This document shows positions 53,457-62,496 of a stretch of 64,000 nucleotides of DNA, piece after piece. The DNA lies in the NCBI GenBank assembly GCA_963575745.1, contig CAUYUJ010017791.1:31001-95000 (forward strand). The letters are read 5' to 3'. This stretch comes from Prorocentrum cordatum. Taxonomy: Eukaryota > Sar > Dinophyceae > Prorocentrales > Prorocentraceae. The translations under genes were made by a program, and so were the position numbers. The notes under the pieces are model-generated. The model was not told the origin of the DNA. It did no database searches and saw only the letters and a program-made list of their open reading frames with translations. The first letter of the stretch is position 1; each line of letters starts with the position of its first letter.

Positions 53457-54664
53457 CCGTCGGAGCCCTGTGGTGTGGCAGAGGAGTGCATGACGTAGTA
53501 GTCTCCTAATGACTGCGCCTTGTGTACTTGGAGTCGGGTCTCGAGGGCGCCCACAAGGAGGTATTGTTGGGAGGCAAATTGGGAAGCCAATTGCATGAGC
53601 CTACCGGGCCCAGGGCCAGTGAGGTTATGCTGGCCCTTCCACATGCTGGGAAGTAAGGTAAGCACGTTGGCCGTAGCAACCCAGAAGCTTGGGGAAAGGA
53701 GGGCCTGCTTGCTGTTGGCAACCTGTGTGGCGGCCTGCTCTGATGCAGGGACGTAGTCTGTCATAGAGGTATTCGGTGCTTGGCGCGCAGAGACTGGCAC
53801 GCCGTGCGCAGGAGGAAACTGACTGCGCCGCTCTTGGCTGACAAACTCTAGCCAAAGCCACTGCAAGGCGCGCTGATGCCATGGCAGGTCCAGCTCCGTT
53901 CTCCATTGCGTGTCGGGCTGTGAAGTAAATATGCCCATGGCTGCCAGGCGCGCCAGCGTGTCCGCCATTTCGTTCCACGGTGTCCCCTGGTGTCCTGGAA
54001 TGTGTTGCCAAGAGAACCCTTTGGCGATCCTAGTAAGGACCTGCACCAGACCGTCCAAGGTACCCTTGAGGCCCAAGAGCTGCCCTTTGAGTGCCCCCAA
54101 ATACGCCCCACGTACCACCTCCATGTTGTCGGTGTGTATCGTCACATGTGTGTGCTCCAAGTACGGATACTGTATGCACCAGGCGGCAGCCCATATGGCA
54201 GCCTCAAACTCCGCGGCAGCTGAAAGTAGCGCAGCGGGGTATAGGAGAGCGGCAGACGAGAAGGGATGAGCGAGATATCCATGCAGCCACTGTCTCTCCC
54301 CGTCTGATGCTATGGCAACAAATGCCCAAGCAGGGGGGCATTCGTTTCCTTGCCAGTCCTTGAAACCGCCAGCGGTTCCGTCAGTGTAGATCTGGATACT
54401 GGTGGGGACCTCAGTGGGCTGAGGAGCTTCGGATAAGGTAACCATACCCTGTACTGTAGTAGTGTGCCAAAGCTGCGCATGTGATGGTATGTCGGTTCCC
54501 AGGGGCGTGGTCCAGCACCTTAGAATGATCTCCTTAGTAGGGAGCAACGGAGGGATCGGGCTAGTGGCGAGGCCTAGCTGCGACAGTTGCTGCTCTGGAG
54601 ATGCTTCTAAAGGCGGCGTTGGACAATCCTCTAGGCTGTCCGCTGCCTGCGACGGCACATGCAT
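53153..54664 (-). CDS. LINE ORF2, 5' part: RNase H and endonuclease N-half
   Basis: Starts at ATG 54664, 24 bases after the ORF1 stop. RNase H motifs are complete: IYTDG (D95), AAEFEA (E152), HTDNME (D179) and GHQGTPWNEMAD (D235). The APE-like endonuclease begins at WVATANVLTL (N333) with ALETR (E375), then SDGCALWV and NVVVLHAP. The frame loses sense after WWEVSLHSL, where the other frame takes over (LATATRLGAEHL), so a 1-base indel lies between about 53190 and 53260. RNase H placed before the endonuclease is unlike known I, R1 or Jockey-type LINEs, where it follows the RT. Confidence 0.85.
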   Translation of the reverse strand: MHVPSQAADSLEDCPTPPLEASPEQQLSQLGLATSPIPPLLPTKEIILRCWTTPLGTDIPSHAQLWHTTTVQGMVTLSEAPQPTEVPTSIQIYTDGTAGGFKDWQGNECPPAWAFVAIASDGERQWLHGYLAHPFSSAALLYPAALLSAAAEFEAAIWAAAWCIQYPYLEHTHVTIHTDNMEVVRGAYLGALKGQLLGLKGTLDGLVQVLTRIAKGFSWQHIPGHQGTPWNEMADTLARLAAMGIFTSQPDTQWRTELDLPWHQRALQWLWLEFVSQERRSQFPPAHGVPVSARQAPNTSMTDYVPASEQAATQVANSKQALLSPSFWVATANVLTLLPSMWKGQHNLTGPGPGRLMQLASQFASQQYLLVGALETRLQVHKAQSLGDYYVMHSSATPQGSDGCALWVHTGIPYMPGHHITSNMCRVLHAEPARLIVGIRGPGICVNVVVLHAPHSRSNSPTQTPEAKVSQWWEVSLHSLRQPHGWAQSISSRWRIQTQRLAA

Positions 54665-54688
54665 TTCCGTCTCAGGCAGTGGTGACCG

Positions 54689-56194
54689 TCAAAGGTCGCG
54701 ATCGACCTCCTCGGGCCGAGTCGCTATGACAGTCTGCGACGGGGCATCAGGCTCAGCTGCGGCCCTCTGAGACTCAGCTTCCGATTCGTGCATGTCGTCT
54801 TCGGAGGTGAGCTCCACTGGTCCCGTGAGGCGCTTGGCATTGGCGACGCTCTTGTCGAACGCGACCTTGAGGATGCCGCCATTGGCTGGGCGGCTGCCCG
54901 AGCGTCCTGCAGTACGCCCTGCTGCTGGAGTGGCTCTGCGCTGGCGGCTCGGTGCACCTGCGGGAGCCCTTCCTCCAGGTTCTGGGCTGCTAGCGGCTGC
55001 TGCTCCGCTTGCTGCTGCGAGCGCTGCCTCCACTGGTGAGGGTGCCGCCTGGGCTCCTGGTGGAGCAGGCCATGAGGCGGGCTCCCCTGCCAGCATTGTC
55101 GCCTTCTGTGTAGGTCCTGCCGTCACTGGTGCATGGACCGCTGCTGCTGGCGTCTGCGGCGCTGGTGCCGCGATCCCAGCGATGCTGGGGGCTGCGCTCG
55201 CTTGCTGCTGCTGCAGTTGGGCGCTCAGCGCGCTCTGCAGCACTGCCATCTGGGCTGCCAGCTTGGTGAGCTGCTCTGACATGTCGGCGTTGGTAGCCTG
55301 TAGTGCCGCGAGCTGAGCAACTGGAGGACTGCTGGATGCGTGCGCTGGGCCAAGCGCTGCGCCGTCTATCTTCTGGGAGGTGCCGTCCACGTCCATGCCT
55401 GCTGCTGCGGCGTCTCGGTCCTGCTGCTCCTGGCGCTCGAGGGGCTCGAAGTGTGCCAGCAGCTCCTCGGCCTTGGTGACGTCCTCCGTCACGGCCTGCG
55501 TGCGCGCCTTCGCCAGGCGCAACTTCTCTGAGAGATTGTCGACGTCCTTCTGGGAGTCCTGCTGCCTTTTCTTGACCCTGTCCAGGTAAGCACGCTGCTG
55601 CTCGGTGCGTGACTTGGCGTCCCTGGCGAACATGACTTGGTATAAGATCACCGAGTAGTCGTCCTCGAGGGAGCGGATGATCTCCCCCCTTTGCCCTAGC
55701 TCGTATGCTGAGGCAATTTGTTTCTCTAGGGCGTCAAGAGACCCTTTGAGCTGGGCACGATGGGCTCGGAGGTCTTTGCTTGATGCTGGTGGTGGCAGCC
55801 AAAGGCGATGCTGTTCTGCATGCTCTGGATCCGCTGGTCGTGGCAGCGGAGGTGCCTGCGCGAACGCGTGGGTCGGCGCTGCGCTGCGTGCTCTGGTGGG
55901 CGGGTCCTTCTGCTGCGAGGCACCATTGTCCCAATTGTGCCACTGCTGCTGGTTCCATGCGCCATGCCACGGCGCTGGTCTTGAGCGCGGACGTGAGCTG
56001 CGTCGTCTGCGCTGCACTTGCCATCCGCTGCTGTCATCATCGTGATCTTCGATGGGATCCTCATCCTTGTGGTGGCTGGCGGAGCAGAATCTGCAGGATG
56101 ACGAGGACCACAGGTTCTGGCGCTGGCATGAGCTGCATTCCCAGAACTTCTGAGTGCCTACCGATGGGCGAGACTTTCTTGGGGCCGTCGTCAT
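54689..56194 (-). CDS. LINE ORF1: RanBP2-type zinc finger and coiled coil
   Basis: 501 residues from ATG 56194 (MTTAPRKSRPS). A perfect RanBP2-type finger W-x-C-x2-C-x3-N-x6-C-x2-C lies at residues 18-37 (WECSSCQRQNLW..CRFC). A basic stretch (RRRRSSRPRSRP), then a long coiled coil (SLDALEKQIASAYELGQRG through AKARTQAVTEDVTKAEELL) and a Gln/Ala-rich region follow. LINE ORF1 proteins bind RNA and form particles; a RanBP2 finger would be a suitable single-stranded RNA binder, as in ZRANB2-like proteins. This is inference. The frame is open further upstream to 56875, but that part is simple repeat and UTR-like. Confidence 0.75.
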   Translation of the reverse strand: MTTAPRKSRPSVGTQKFWECSSCQRQNLWSSSSCRFCSASHHKDEDPIEDHDDDSSGWQVQRRRRSSRPRSRPAPWHGAWNQQQWHNWDNGASQQKDPPTRARSAAPTHAFAQAPPLPRPADPEHAEQHRLWLPPPASSKDLRAHRAQLKGSLDALEKQIASAYELGQRGEIIRSLEDDYSVILYQVMFARDAKSRTEQQRAYLDRVKKRQQDSQKDVDNLSEKLRLAKARTQAVTEDVTKAEELLAHFEPLERQEQQDRDAAAAGMDVDGTSQKIDGAALGPAHASSSPPVAQLAALQATNADMSEQLTKLAAQMAVLQSALSAQLQQQQASAAPSIAGIAAPAPQTPAAAVHAPVTAGPTQKATMLAGEPASWPAPPGAQAAPSPVEAALAAASGAAAASSPEPGGRAPAGAPSRQRRATPAAGRTAGRSGSRPANGGILKVAFDKSVANAKRLTGPVELTSEDDMHESEAESQRAAAEPDAPSQTVIATRPEEVDRDL

Positions 56195-56654
56195 TGTGGT
56201 CCCCCTCTGACTGCTGTGATGCTGTTGAAGCCGTGCAAACGATGCTGCTAGTCTGACAAAGACTCGGTCACACGCTCTGCGCGACCTCTCTCGCCTGTGC
56301 CAGGCTGGCTCTGGTGGCGCTGCGCGGCGCGTCGTGGCGGTGGGCCCGGGGCCTGCCACGAGCGTCGCAGGCGCGGCAAGCTGTGGCGGAGGGCCCGGGG
56401 CCTGCCACAGTTGCCCGCGCTCGCGGTGCGATGGCACGGCCAGCCGCCTCGCTGGAGGCGGGCCAGCACGTTTGGCCGCTGTCCGACGGAGGGGTTCGCA
56501 GATCCCTGGGATCTGCGCCCAAAACCCCTTGAGCCAAAAGAGGGGGGGGGGAAGAGGGAGAGAGAGAGGACTGGACTGGGAAGAGTTGGCGGAGGATGGA
56601 GGAGAAATGGGCAGCGACGCGCGCGGAAAAGCGTGCGACGCCGCGAGGAGAGGA
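56195..56654 (-). promoter_or_regulatory. Presumed LINE 5' UTR with tandem GC-rich repeats
   Basis: Upstream of ORF1 on the minus strand. On the + strand GGGCCCGGGGCCTGCCAC occurs twice (about 56342 and 56390), within a ~45-bp tandem repeat. LINE internal promoters usually lie in this position; no promoter motif is visible. The 5' border of the element is unknown. Confidence 0.4.
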
Positions 56655-56830
56655 GGAGGGGACGTCGCCTCCTCTCCTCGCGGCGGAGGAGGAGGAAGAC
56701 ACGTAGGATTGGGTGCAGGCGGAGGGGGGAAACATGGAGGAGGAGAAGGAGGAGGCGAGGAAGAGAGGAGGAGGAGGAGGCGGAGGAGGAGGAGGAGGAG
56801 GAGGAGGAGGAGGAGGGAGAAGGGCAAGGA
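56655..56830. repeat. GGA microsatellite
   Basis: GGA-rich purine tract, preceded by an inverted pair GAGGGGACGTCGCC / GGCGGAGGAGG. Confidence 0.9.
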
Positions 56831-57941
56831 GGAAGGATGACGGGGTCGTCTGCGTGACACCACCAGTAGGCACATTCGCGCTCCGAAAACACCCGTCGGT
56901 CGTTGAGAGTAGGTATTTGTGGATTCCCAGGTCCGAATCTACTTCAAGCTCACCTTCCCACTTCAAACATCGACGTGCTTTTGCTGTGTTTTGTTATTCT
57001 CTGGAAGGGCCTGTACCCAGTCTACTTTAGCCGCCTTCCGACTTATTGTCTTTACCTACTTCTTCCGACCGACGTGTATTGGATTGTATGTGGCCTGGGT
57101 TTGGAACTGCTTTGGTGGCCTCAAACCTGGATGCCGAGCTAGTTCGGTCGTTCCGACCTGAACGCGCAAGACGAAGAGTTTGGCGAGGTCGGGATCTCGC
57201 GAATCGCTCGCCGAGTCGAGAGTCGCGTCGATCGACGAACACGGCTCGAGCCGCATCGGGGATGGCAGCCAAGCCTGGGACCCTCCGGGCAGGACTTCGC
57301 GGGCGGGGCCCTCTCTGCGGAGCCTCTTGAGCGGACGGGCGGGGTCCTGCGGCGAACTGCCGCCGGCCCCGCCGCCCAGGGCATCGGAGCCCAAGGCCCC
57401 CCTGGTCGGAGCCTTGAGATGGTCTGGCCGGTTGCGCGGGTCTCTCCTCCTCCTCCTCCTCCTCCTCCTCCTCCAGATTTCGTGATAAAGGGAGGGGGGT
57501 CTCCTTTCGGGGGGGGTCTCTTCCAGGCTGTCTTGGAGGGCCTGGGGGGGTCTGGGGGCGATGTCTTGGAGGGTTCTCCTACGGGGGAGGTCTGAGATGG
57601 CTTGTCTTGGAGGGTCCAGGCCCCCTCCCTTTTATTTCGAAATCTGGAGTACGGTCGAACCCGCCAGGCAGCCCCGATTCTTTCCAGACCCAGGCAGACT
57701 CCCTTGGTGCAAGCACTGTGCGGAGAGTCTGGATTTCGATAAGGATGTATGTTTGCCAGCGTGGACGTCGATGACTGGGCTCCTGCACTCTGGATGTGTT
57801 GCCTACGTTGTGCAATCGATGCGTTGCACGCGGTGTGGTGCTATCTATTCGTTGCCATTTTATGCGTGATGCAAGTTGTGTGGTACAATCGATGTGGTGC
57901 ACTCTGCCTTGTGCATGCTATGTGGTGCAAGCTACAATCAA
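56831..57941. other. No gene established
   Basis: About 57165-57430 is GC-rich and open on both strands (a + frame reads QDEEFGEVGISRIARRVESR; a minus frame reads DATLDSASDSRDPDLAKLF), but neither can be preferred. A TCC run lies at about 57449-57475. About 57820-57935 has TGTGGTGCAAGC-type repeats that return at 58108-58195. Confidence 0.35.
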
Positions 57942-58099
57942 CCCGCATAGTAAGGATGGGCAACCTTCCCAAGGGTACCCTTGCATCCTTGCCTCCTCGG
58001 TCCATCCTTGGCCGCTCTCGGTGGCCGCGCCCCACTCGAAAAGCTCCGAAATGGGCGCCCAAGGCCCTTGCATCCTCGTCGCGCCTCCTTCTGATACGG
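57942..58099. mobile_element. CCCGCATAGTAAGGATG element, copy 1
   Basis: Begins CCCGCATAGTAAGGATGGGC and contains AACCTTCCCAAGGGTACCC. The right end (GATACGG) is degraded. The second copy is 250 bp downstream. Confidence 0.6.
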
Positions 58100-58353
58100 T
58101 CTGGCTGTGTGTGGTGCAAGTTATGTGGTATAATCGATGTGGTGCACTCTGCATGGTGCAGGCTGTGTGGTGCAAGCTATGCAGGGCAAGCAGTCTGTGC
58201 ACCCTGACATTCCAGCCAGCGTGCGGGGCGCCCACCAAAAGGCGTTCACGGGCGGCGGCGTGGGCGAGAACCCGAGGCACCCCGCCAGCGCACAGTGTCG
58301 CCCGCGCGGCGCCCGCGCGCGGGCGACGGGGCGCCAACCTGGCCTGCAGCCAA

Positions 58354-58499
58354 CCCGCATAGTAAGGATGGGCAACCTTCCCAAGGGTACCCCTTGCATC
58401 CTTGCCCCTTCGGCCCGTCCTCCGCGACTTTCGCTGGCCGGCCTCGCTGTAACACCGTGAACGTGGGCCTCCAAGGCCCTGGCATCCTTACGATACGGG
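58354..58499. mobile_element. CCCGCATAGTAAGGATG element, copy 2
   Basis: Inverted ends CCCGCATAGTAAGGATG and CATCCTTACGATACGGG (15 of 17 match). 146 bp. The left half is nearly identical to copy 1. No open frame. The sequence between the copies contains TGTGGTGCAAGC repeats and GC-rich DNA. Confidence 0.7.
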
Positions 58500-58739
58500 T
58501 CGACGGTACACAGCCACCCAATTGCTCATAACGCAAGAGAGAGCCCCTCAGTACAAGGGTTGCAAGTGACTTCGCCACGCAGGTCAGCCATGCCATGGAG
58601 TGGTCACGGCTGGCAAGGTTGCCCTCCGCCCTCTCATCCGGCATCCGAGGGTCTAGAGCAAAGTACGTGGCTAACTGAGTGCGCGCGAGGCTTCGATTAT
58701 TCACACCGTGTTGGCGAACCCCCAAGCCTCGCGTCGCAG

Positions 58740-58875
58740 GTGTCAGCAGGAGGAGGCCCAGAAGGACAGCGAGCAGGAGGAGGCGGGGAAGCTTGAAGGC
58801 AGGGGAAGCAAACAGGCCGAGACCTGCGTGGTGGCTCCGCCCAGCATCACCGGCAACCTGCTGTGGACCCTGCAG
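58740..58875 (+). CDS. Possible exon, unknown protein
   Basis: After CGTCGCAG a frame reads CQQEEAQKDSEQEEAGKLEG, then KQAETCVVAPPSITGNLLW and TLQ. It ends CAG|GCCGAT, which would be a GC donor of the kind seen at 62497. The sequence looks coding (charged helix then hydrophobic), but no partner exons were found. Confidence 0.3.
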
Positions 58876-59557
58876 GCCGATCGGGTCCTTCCTTCCGCCG
58901 CTCCTTGCGTTCGGTGGAGGAACCGACATCGATACCGCCGCTCCTCCGGGAGAGCTCTCGTCGCCACAACTGGCTTCTCCTCGAACTTCTGGTCACAATG
59001 CGCCCCAGGAGGTCTGGGGAGCAGCGGTATCGGTATCTTTTGTCTCCCCTGTGCGTGCTGCTTGCTGCTCTTGCGCTCGCATCCTCTGGCAGAATGCGGC
59101 ACGCTCAATGCGTTTGCGGAATGGTCTGCGCACGGCCATGCGCCAGCCTTGCAAAGGGCTGCGATGGGCGTGGTTTGCGATCTGCGCCGTTGGGGCTTGG
59201 GAAGCGCCACAGTGCGCCAACGGCTCGATGATCCCTCCTCGCGGCGCGGCGGAGAACAGTGTCGAGGTCATGGCCTACCCCCCAGGGCGCGAGTTGCAAA
59301 CCGCACCCTTTGCACACCACACCCTTCTGAGTCGCCGATTCCGTGTCTACAGTCGTGTCCAGCCTGGCCCAGGGATGGCCTGGGGGTCCGCTCGGGGCCC
59401 GCGATTCCACTTGCACCGCCGAGCCTCACCGCGTCCTTCCCTCCGCCGCCGCTGCCGCGACTGCCGCCTCCCCTGAGATCCGACGTAGCGAAAAGTTGCC
59501 ACATCGTGAAAATCACGACCAGGGCCCTGGACCCCTACCTTTCTCACCAGAGCCAAG
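58876..59557. other. No gene established
   Basis: A frame from ATG 58999 reads like a short signal peptide (LLSPLCVLLAALALASS after a basic start), but no cleaved-protein sequence or splice partner follows. Nothing else recognised. Confidence 0.3.
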
Positions 59558-59710
59558 AGTACCACTACCACCAGCCAGGGGGGTGGCTGTCCCACCCTCT
59601 CGAGCTGGTGGCACCTCTTTCCGGGCATGCCTCCAGAGAGCTCCCCGAAGGAGGTGCCACCAGCTCGAGGGGAGGGAGCGGCCACCCCCCTAGCTGGTGG
59701 TAGTGGTACT
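59558..59710. repeat. 153-bp foldback with ~65-bp arms
   Basis: AGTACCACTACCACCAGC on the left and GCTGGTGGTAGTGGTACT on the right; inside, CTCGAGCTGGTGGCACCTC pairs with GAGGTGCCACCAGCTCGAG. Few mismatches over about 65 bp and a short loop of about 20 bp. It may be related to the GATGGG foldbacks through the CCACYACCACCA words. Confidence 0.85.
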
Positions 59711-59859
59711 TCTGTCTCTCCTACCTTTCTGCGCCCTTTTTCCGGCCGCCTCGATCTTGGAGGGCCTCAGGGCCCGAGACACGGCGAACTCCCACGATGT
59801 GAAAAAATACAGCGCCAGGATCTGAGCCCATACGTGCGACGTACTGACTTTTTCAGTGC

Positions 59860-60000
59860 AGGGTCCTTGAAAATCCCGACCCTTTCCGTGGTACCCGTTT
59901 TTTATCCTGAGTCTTTTTTAGAAGGTCCCGGGGCCTGGCGAGGGTCCTTGGAGGCCGGGAACGGCCAAACACCTCCCGTCGTGATTCTTGAACGACGCGA
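59860..60000 (+). repeat. D1 element copy
   Basis: GTACCCGTTTTTTATCCTGA, GTCTTTTTTAGAAGGTCCCG and GGTCCTTGGAGGCCGG in D1 order, then CCCGTCGTG and, 9 bp on, ACGACG. Confidence 0.65.
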
Positions 60001-60537
60001 TGCTCCATCATGATGATAATGATGATCATGGTGCTGATGATTCTGGTAATGATGTTGGTGGTGATGATATCAAGAATCAGCTAACGGTGGTCATTCTCTT
60101 TCTCTTGGTGATGCCCAATTCTGGTGAGGGTTGCTGGTGAATGATGGTTCTTGAGTGATGCTGATGTTGATGATCCTGGTGTTGATCATGAATCACCACG
60201 CTGATGATCATAATGAGGATTGTGCTGATGATTCTTGGGCGACGCGATGGTGATTCTGACCATGCTGCTGCCCCGTACCCCTCTTGGGCTCAGTCCGGCC
60301 GCCCCGGGTGTTCGGGGCCAGGGGCCGGGAGGGCGCGGACTCAAGCAGTGGCGAAGCGTCCTGGCTCGCCTATAGGCCCACCAAAGAATGTTCTAAGAGC
60401 CTCGTGTGGCTTGCACGAAATGCCCTCAGAACATTTCTGGCCGCGGCCGTCCTGTCTTGACACGTCGGGCTTCTGTTCTGAGACCATGGTTTTTGGCTCT
60501 CGGAGCGTGCTTTTGGGCTCCAAGAACGTTCCGTGGT
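60001..60537. other. Degenerate GAT tract and spacer
   Basis: About 60010-60250 is a decayed GATGAT-type repeat. The rest is unique sequence up to the M5 element, with no gene. Confidence 0.5.
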
Positions 60538-60751
60538 TCTGGACGCCCGAAATGGGTACGGAAAGAATGGATACGATGCCCAACAGCAGTTCCTGTTCAT
60601 TTTGAGCAGGATTCGCCGTCCGCGCCGCCGCGGCCTGTGCCCATTCGAGACAGAAGGCCTCCTGCCCAACAGCGGCCGCTGTTGGTCTGGGACAACATTT
60701 GTTGTTGGGCACTGTACCCATTTTTGTCCGTACCCATTTCGGGCGTCCAAA
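60538..60751. mobile_element. M5 element, copy 2, with 5-bp target duplication
   Basis: TCTGGACGCCCGAAATGGGT at the left and ACCCATTTCGGGCGTCCAAA at the right, flanked by GTGGT on both sides (60533-60537 and 60752-60756). The interior matches copy 1, including the CAACAGCGGCCGCTGTTG palindrome. Confidence 0.9.
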
Positions 60752-60816
60752 GTGGTGGGCCCGTGGGACTGCCGGGACGGCCGGGCCCCTGCTCCGCGGA
60801 CGGGCCCCCCGCGGCC

Positions 60817-60962
60817 ATGCCGCGGGTCGGCGCCGGGCCCTGGCTGCGCGGGCTCCTGGCGGGCGCCCTCGGCGCCCGCGGCGCCCCGGGCCTGCCCCCT
60901 GGCGGCCCCGTGGAGGCCGACCCGCTCCGCGGCGAGTACGGATTCCTGTCCACGTTCGGGGG
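60817..60962 (+). CDS. Possible glycoside-hydrolase-like protein, exon 1
   Basis: ATG at 60817 starts MPRVGAGPWLRGLLAGALGA, a hydrophobic stretch after an Arg, fitting a signal peptide. Then GGPVEADPLRGEYGFLSTFG. Taking the junction in the GGGGGG run (60958-60963) gives STFGG-ITAEQARENVRRM with exon 2, in phase 2. The donor would be GA (GG|GACCTC), a type known from dinoflagellates. GGCGA|GTACGG is an alternative GT donor in the same phase, giving RGE-ITAEQ. The exon is preceded at 66 bp by an M5 element. Confidence 0.45.
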
Positions 60963-60981
60963 GACCTCGGAGACGAACAGC

Positions 60982-61180
60982 GGGCCGGACGAACAGGGGG
61001 GGGACTGGGAACGGGGGGGGTACGAAATTTGCGGCACGCAGCCGGTTTCGGCCTCACCGAGGGGCCCCTATTCCTCGATACATGGCCGCCTCCGGCGCCG
61101 GGAGGCGCCGGGGAAATCAGCTACGTGAGCTGATTCTCCCCCCCCCCCCGTTTGCTATCCCCCCCCTTTCGCCCGGCCCG
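60982..61180. mobile_element. M4 element, copy 1 (inside intron 1)
   Basis: Left GGGCCGGACGAACAGGGGGG, right CCCCCCCTTTCGCCCGGCCC; the interior has CCTCGATACATGG, TCCGGCGCCGGGAGGCGCCG and the hairpin AATCAGCT-ACGTG-AGCTGATT. It matches 62921-63118 over most of its length. No duplication is seen for this copy. Confidence 0.8.
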
Positions 61181-61201
61181 AGGAAACGCGGCGCTCGGCA
61201 C

Positions 61202-61412
61202 GAACGAAGTGGGTACGTACGGAAAGAATGGGTACGATGCCCAACAGCAGTTCCTGTTCGTCTCAAACAGGACTCGCTGTCCGCGCCGCCGCGGTCTGTG
61301 TCCGTTTGAGACAGAAGGCCGCCTGCCCAACAGCGGCCGCTGTTGGTTTGGGACAACATTTGTTGTTGGGCATTGTACCCATTTTTGTCCGTACCCATTT
61401 CGGGCGTCCAAA
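61202..61412. mobile_element. M5 element, copy 3, with 5-bp target duplication
   Basis: GGCAC on both sides (61197-61201 and 61413-61417). The left end is altered (GAACGAAGTGGGTAC), the right end intact (CATTTCGGGCGTCCAAA). Interior as in the other copies. It sits 21 bp after the M4 element. Confidence 0.85.
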
Positions 61413-61735
61413 GGCACCGACATCCCGTGGAGGCCCATGCCAAGAAGCACCCTGCTCGCCTCCAGGGTGCCCCGGGTTTCCTGGGTTTCGATGGTTCTGG
61501 AGTGGAAGGCGCGGCGTTCCCAGGCAAAAAGTCGATGGACGTCCTGGGGTCTTAGGGTTGGGTTTCTGGTGCGGACGGGCCTCCACTGTAAGCTGTCGGC
61601 GCTCCGCTCGGACTTCTCGGAGCGGCGCTGGGCCCCTCCTGGCGCGCCCCGCGCGCCAGGGAGGGGGGGTTTGGCGCGGGTCCGAGGGAAAGCACCGCAG
61701 ACCGTCGAAAGCAGCTCTACGGTTAATTCGGGCAT
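61413..61735. other. Intron sequence, nothing recognised
   Basis: GC-rich spacer; GGCGCGCCCCGCGCGCC is a small palindrome near 61640. Open frames have no support. Confidence 0.4.
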
Positions 61736-61876
61736 GTCCCTCTACATGAGACGTGTGCAAGAATAGTAAACACATAGTCTGGGGACGACGCTTGAATATT
61801 TACAACCACTTTCGAATATCGTTGACTATGTTTTATGGTTCTTCCAAGATCCACCTGCAGGAGGACATGCCCGACC
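61736..61876. mobile_element. M1 element, copy 5
   Basis: TA then ATTCGGGCATGTCCCTCTAC; right end GAGGACATGCCCGACC. The right TA has become GA. AT-rich interior. Confidence 0.8.
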
Positions 61877-62012
61877 GAAGTCTGCGGTAGGTTTGCGCCG
61901 TGTTGACGCGGCGGCGACCCCAACGCCAGCGTTCAAGGTCACGCGCCGCCAGCGGCCCAGAGTCGGTCTCGAGCGATCCCGCGCTGCCGGCTCTCGATCG
62001 TTGAAGGCTGCT

Positions 62013-62280
62013 GATGGGCCCGTGGTGCACCACCACTGTCATAGGTAGGAGGGGGGGGAGGAGGAGAAGGAGGAGGAGGAGGAGGAGAAGGAGGAGGAGG
62101 AGGAGGAGGGGGAGGAGGAGGAGGAGGAGGAGGAGGAGGGAGGAGGAAGCGGAGGAGGGAGGAGGAGGAGGAGGAGGAGGAGGAGGAGGAGGAGGAGGAG
62201 GAGGAGGAGGAGGACCTCCTCATCCTCCCTTATCCCCCGTCCTACATATGGTAGTGGTGGTTGAAAAAATTGCCCATCAG
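62013..62280. mobile_element. GATGGG foldback element with GGA core, copy 2
   Basis: CTGATGGGC at the left and GCCCATCAG at the right; next in, CACCACCACTGTCATAGGTA pairs with TACATATGGTAGTGGTGG. The core is a GGA tract (about 62045-62215). Same build as 33355-33530. Confidence 0.75.
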
Positions 62281-62349
62281 TTGAACGATCCGACGCCCTT
62301 TAACATCGCGACGCGACCCAGCGGCATGCCGCGTGCTCCTACCCTGCAG

Positions 62350-62496
62350 GATTACCGCGGAGCAGGCGCGCGAGAACGTGCGGCGCATGGTGGACCAGTT
62401 CGGGGTCCTGGAGTTCCAGTTCTACGACGCCTTCCCTGGGTACTCGCCTCCGGCGGGCGCGAGTGCCGAAGAGTGGACGACGCCGCTCTTTAGCAG
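62350..62496 (+). CDS. Possible glycoside-hydrolase-like protein, exon 2
   Basis: Begins after CCTGCAG in phase 2 and reads ITAEQARENVRRMVDQFG, VLEFQFYDAFPGYSPPAG and AEEWTTPLFSR. The FQFYDAFPGYSPP segment followed by a Trp and GGRSWLYVQA in exon 3 recalls the QFYDW..H..P and YN/YV strand pattern of GH66-type (beta/alpha)8 barrels (dextranase and cycloisomaltooligosaccharide glucanotransferase). This is a weak, motif-level comparison. The exon ends AGCAG|GCCACC, a GC donor. Confidence 0.55.

Larger units (their letters stand above)
47741..56194 (-). mobile_element. LINE-type retrotransposon, nearly intact, minus strand
   Basis: Two consecutive ORFs on the minus strand. ORF1 (54689-56194) has a RanBP2-type zinc finger and coiled coil. 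ORF2 (47949-54664) has, in order, RNase H, APE-like endonuclease, reverse transcriptase, C2H2-type fingers and a methyltransferase-like domain. There are no long terminal repeats. ORF1 and ORF2 are separated by 24 bases. One frameshift near 53190-53260 splits ORF2; otherwise it has no stop. The exact 3' end and any target duplication were not found, so the outer borders are approximate. Confidence 0.85.

Noticed and set aside
58999-59231. Secreted protein starting at ATG 58999
   Set aside because: Only a hydrophobic stretch is seen; the following frame is Arg/Ala-rich without coding character.
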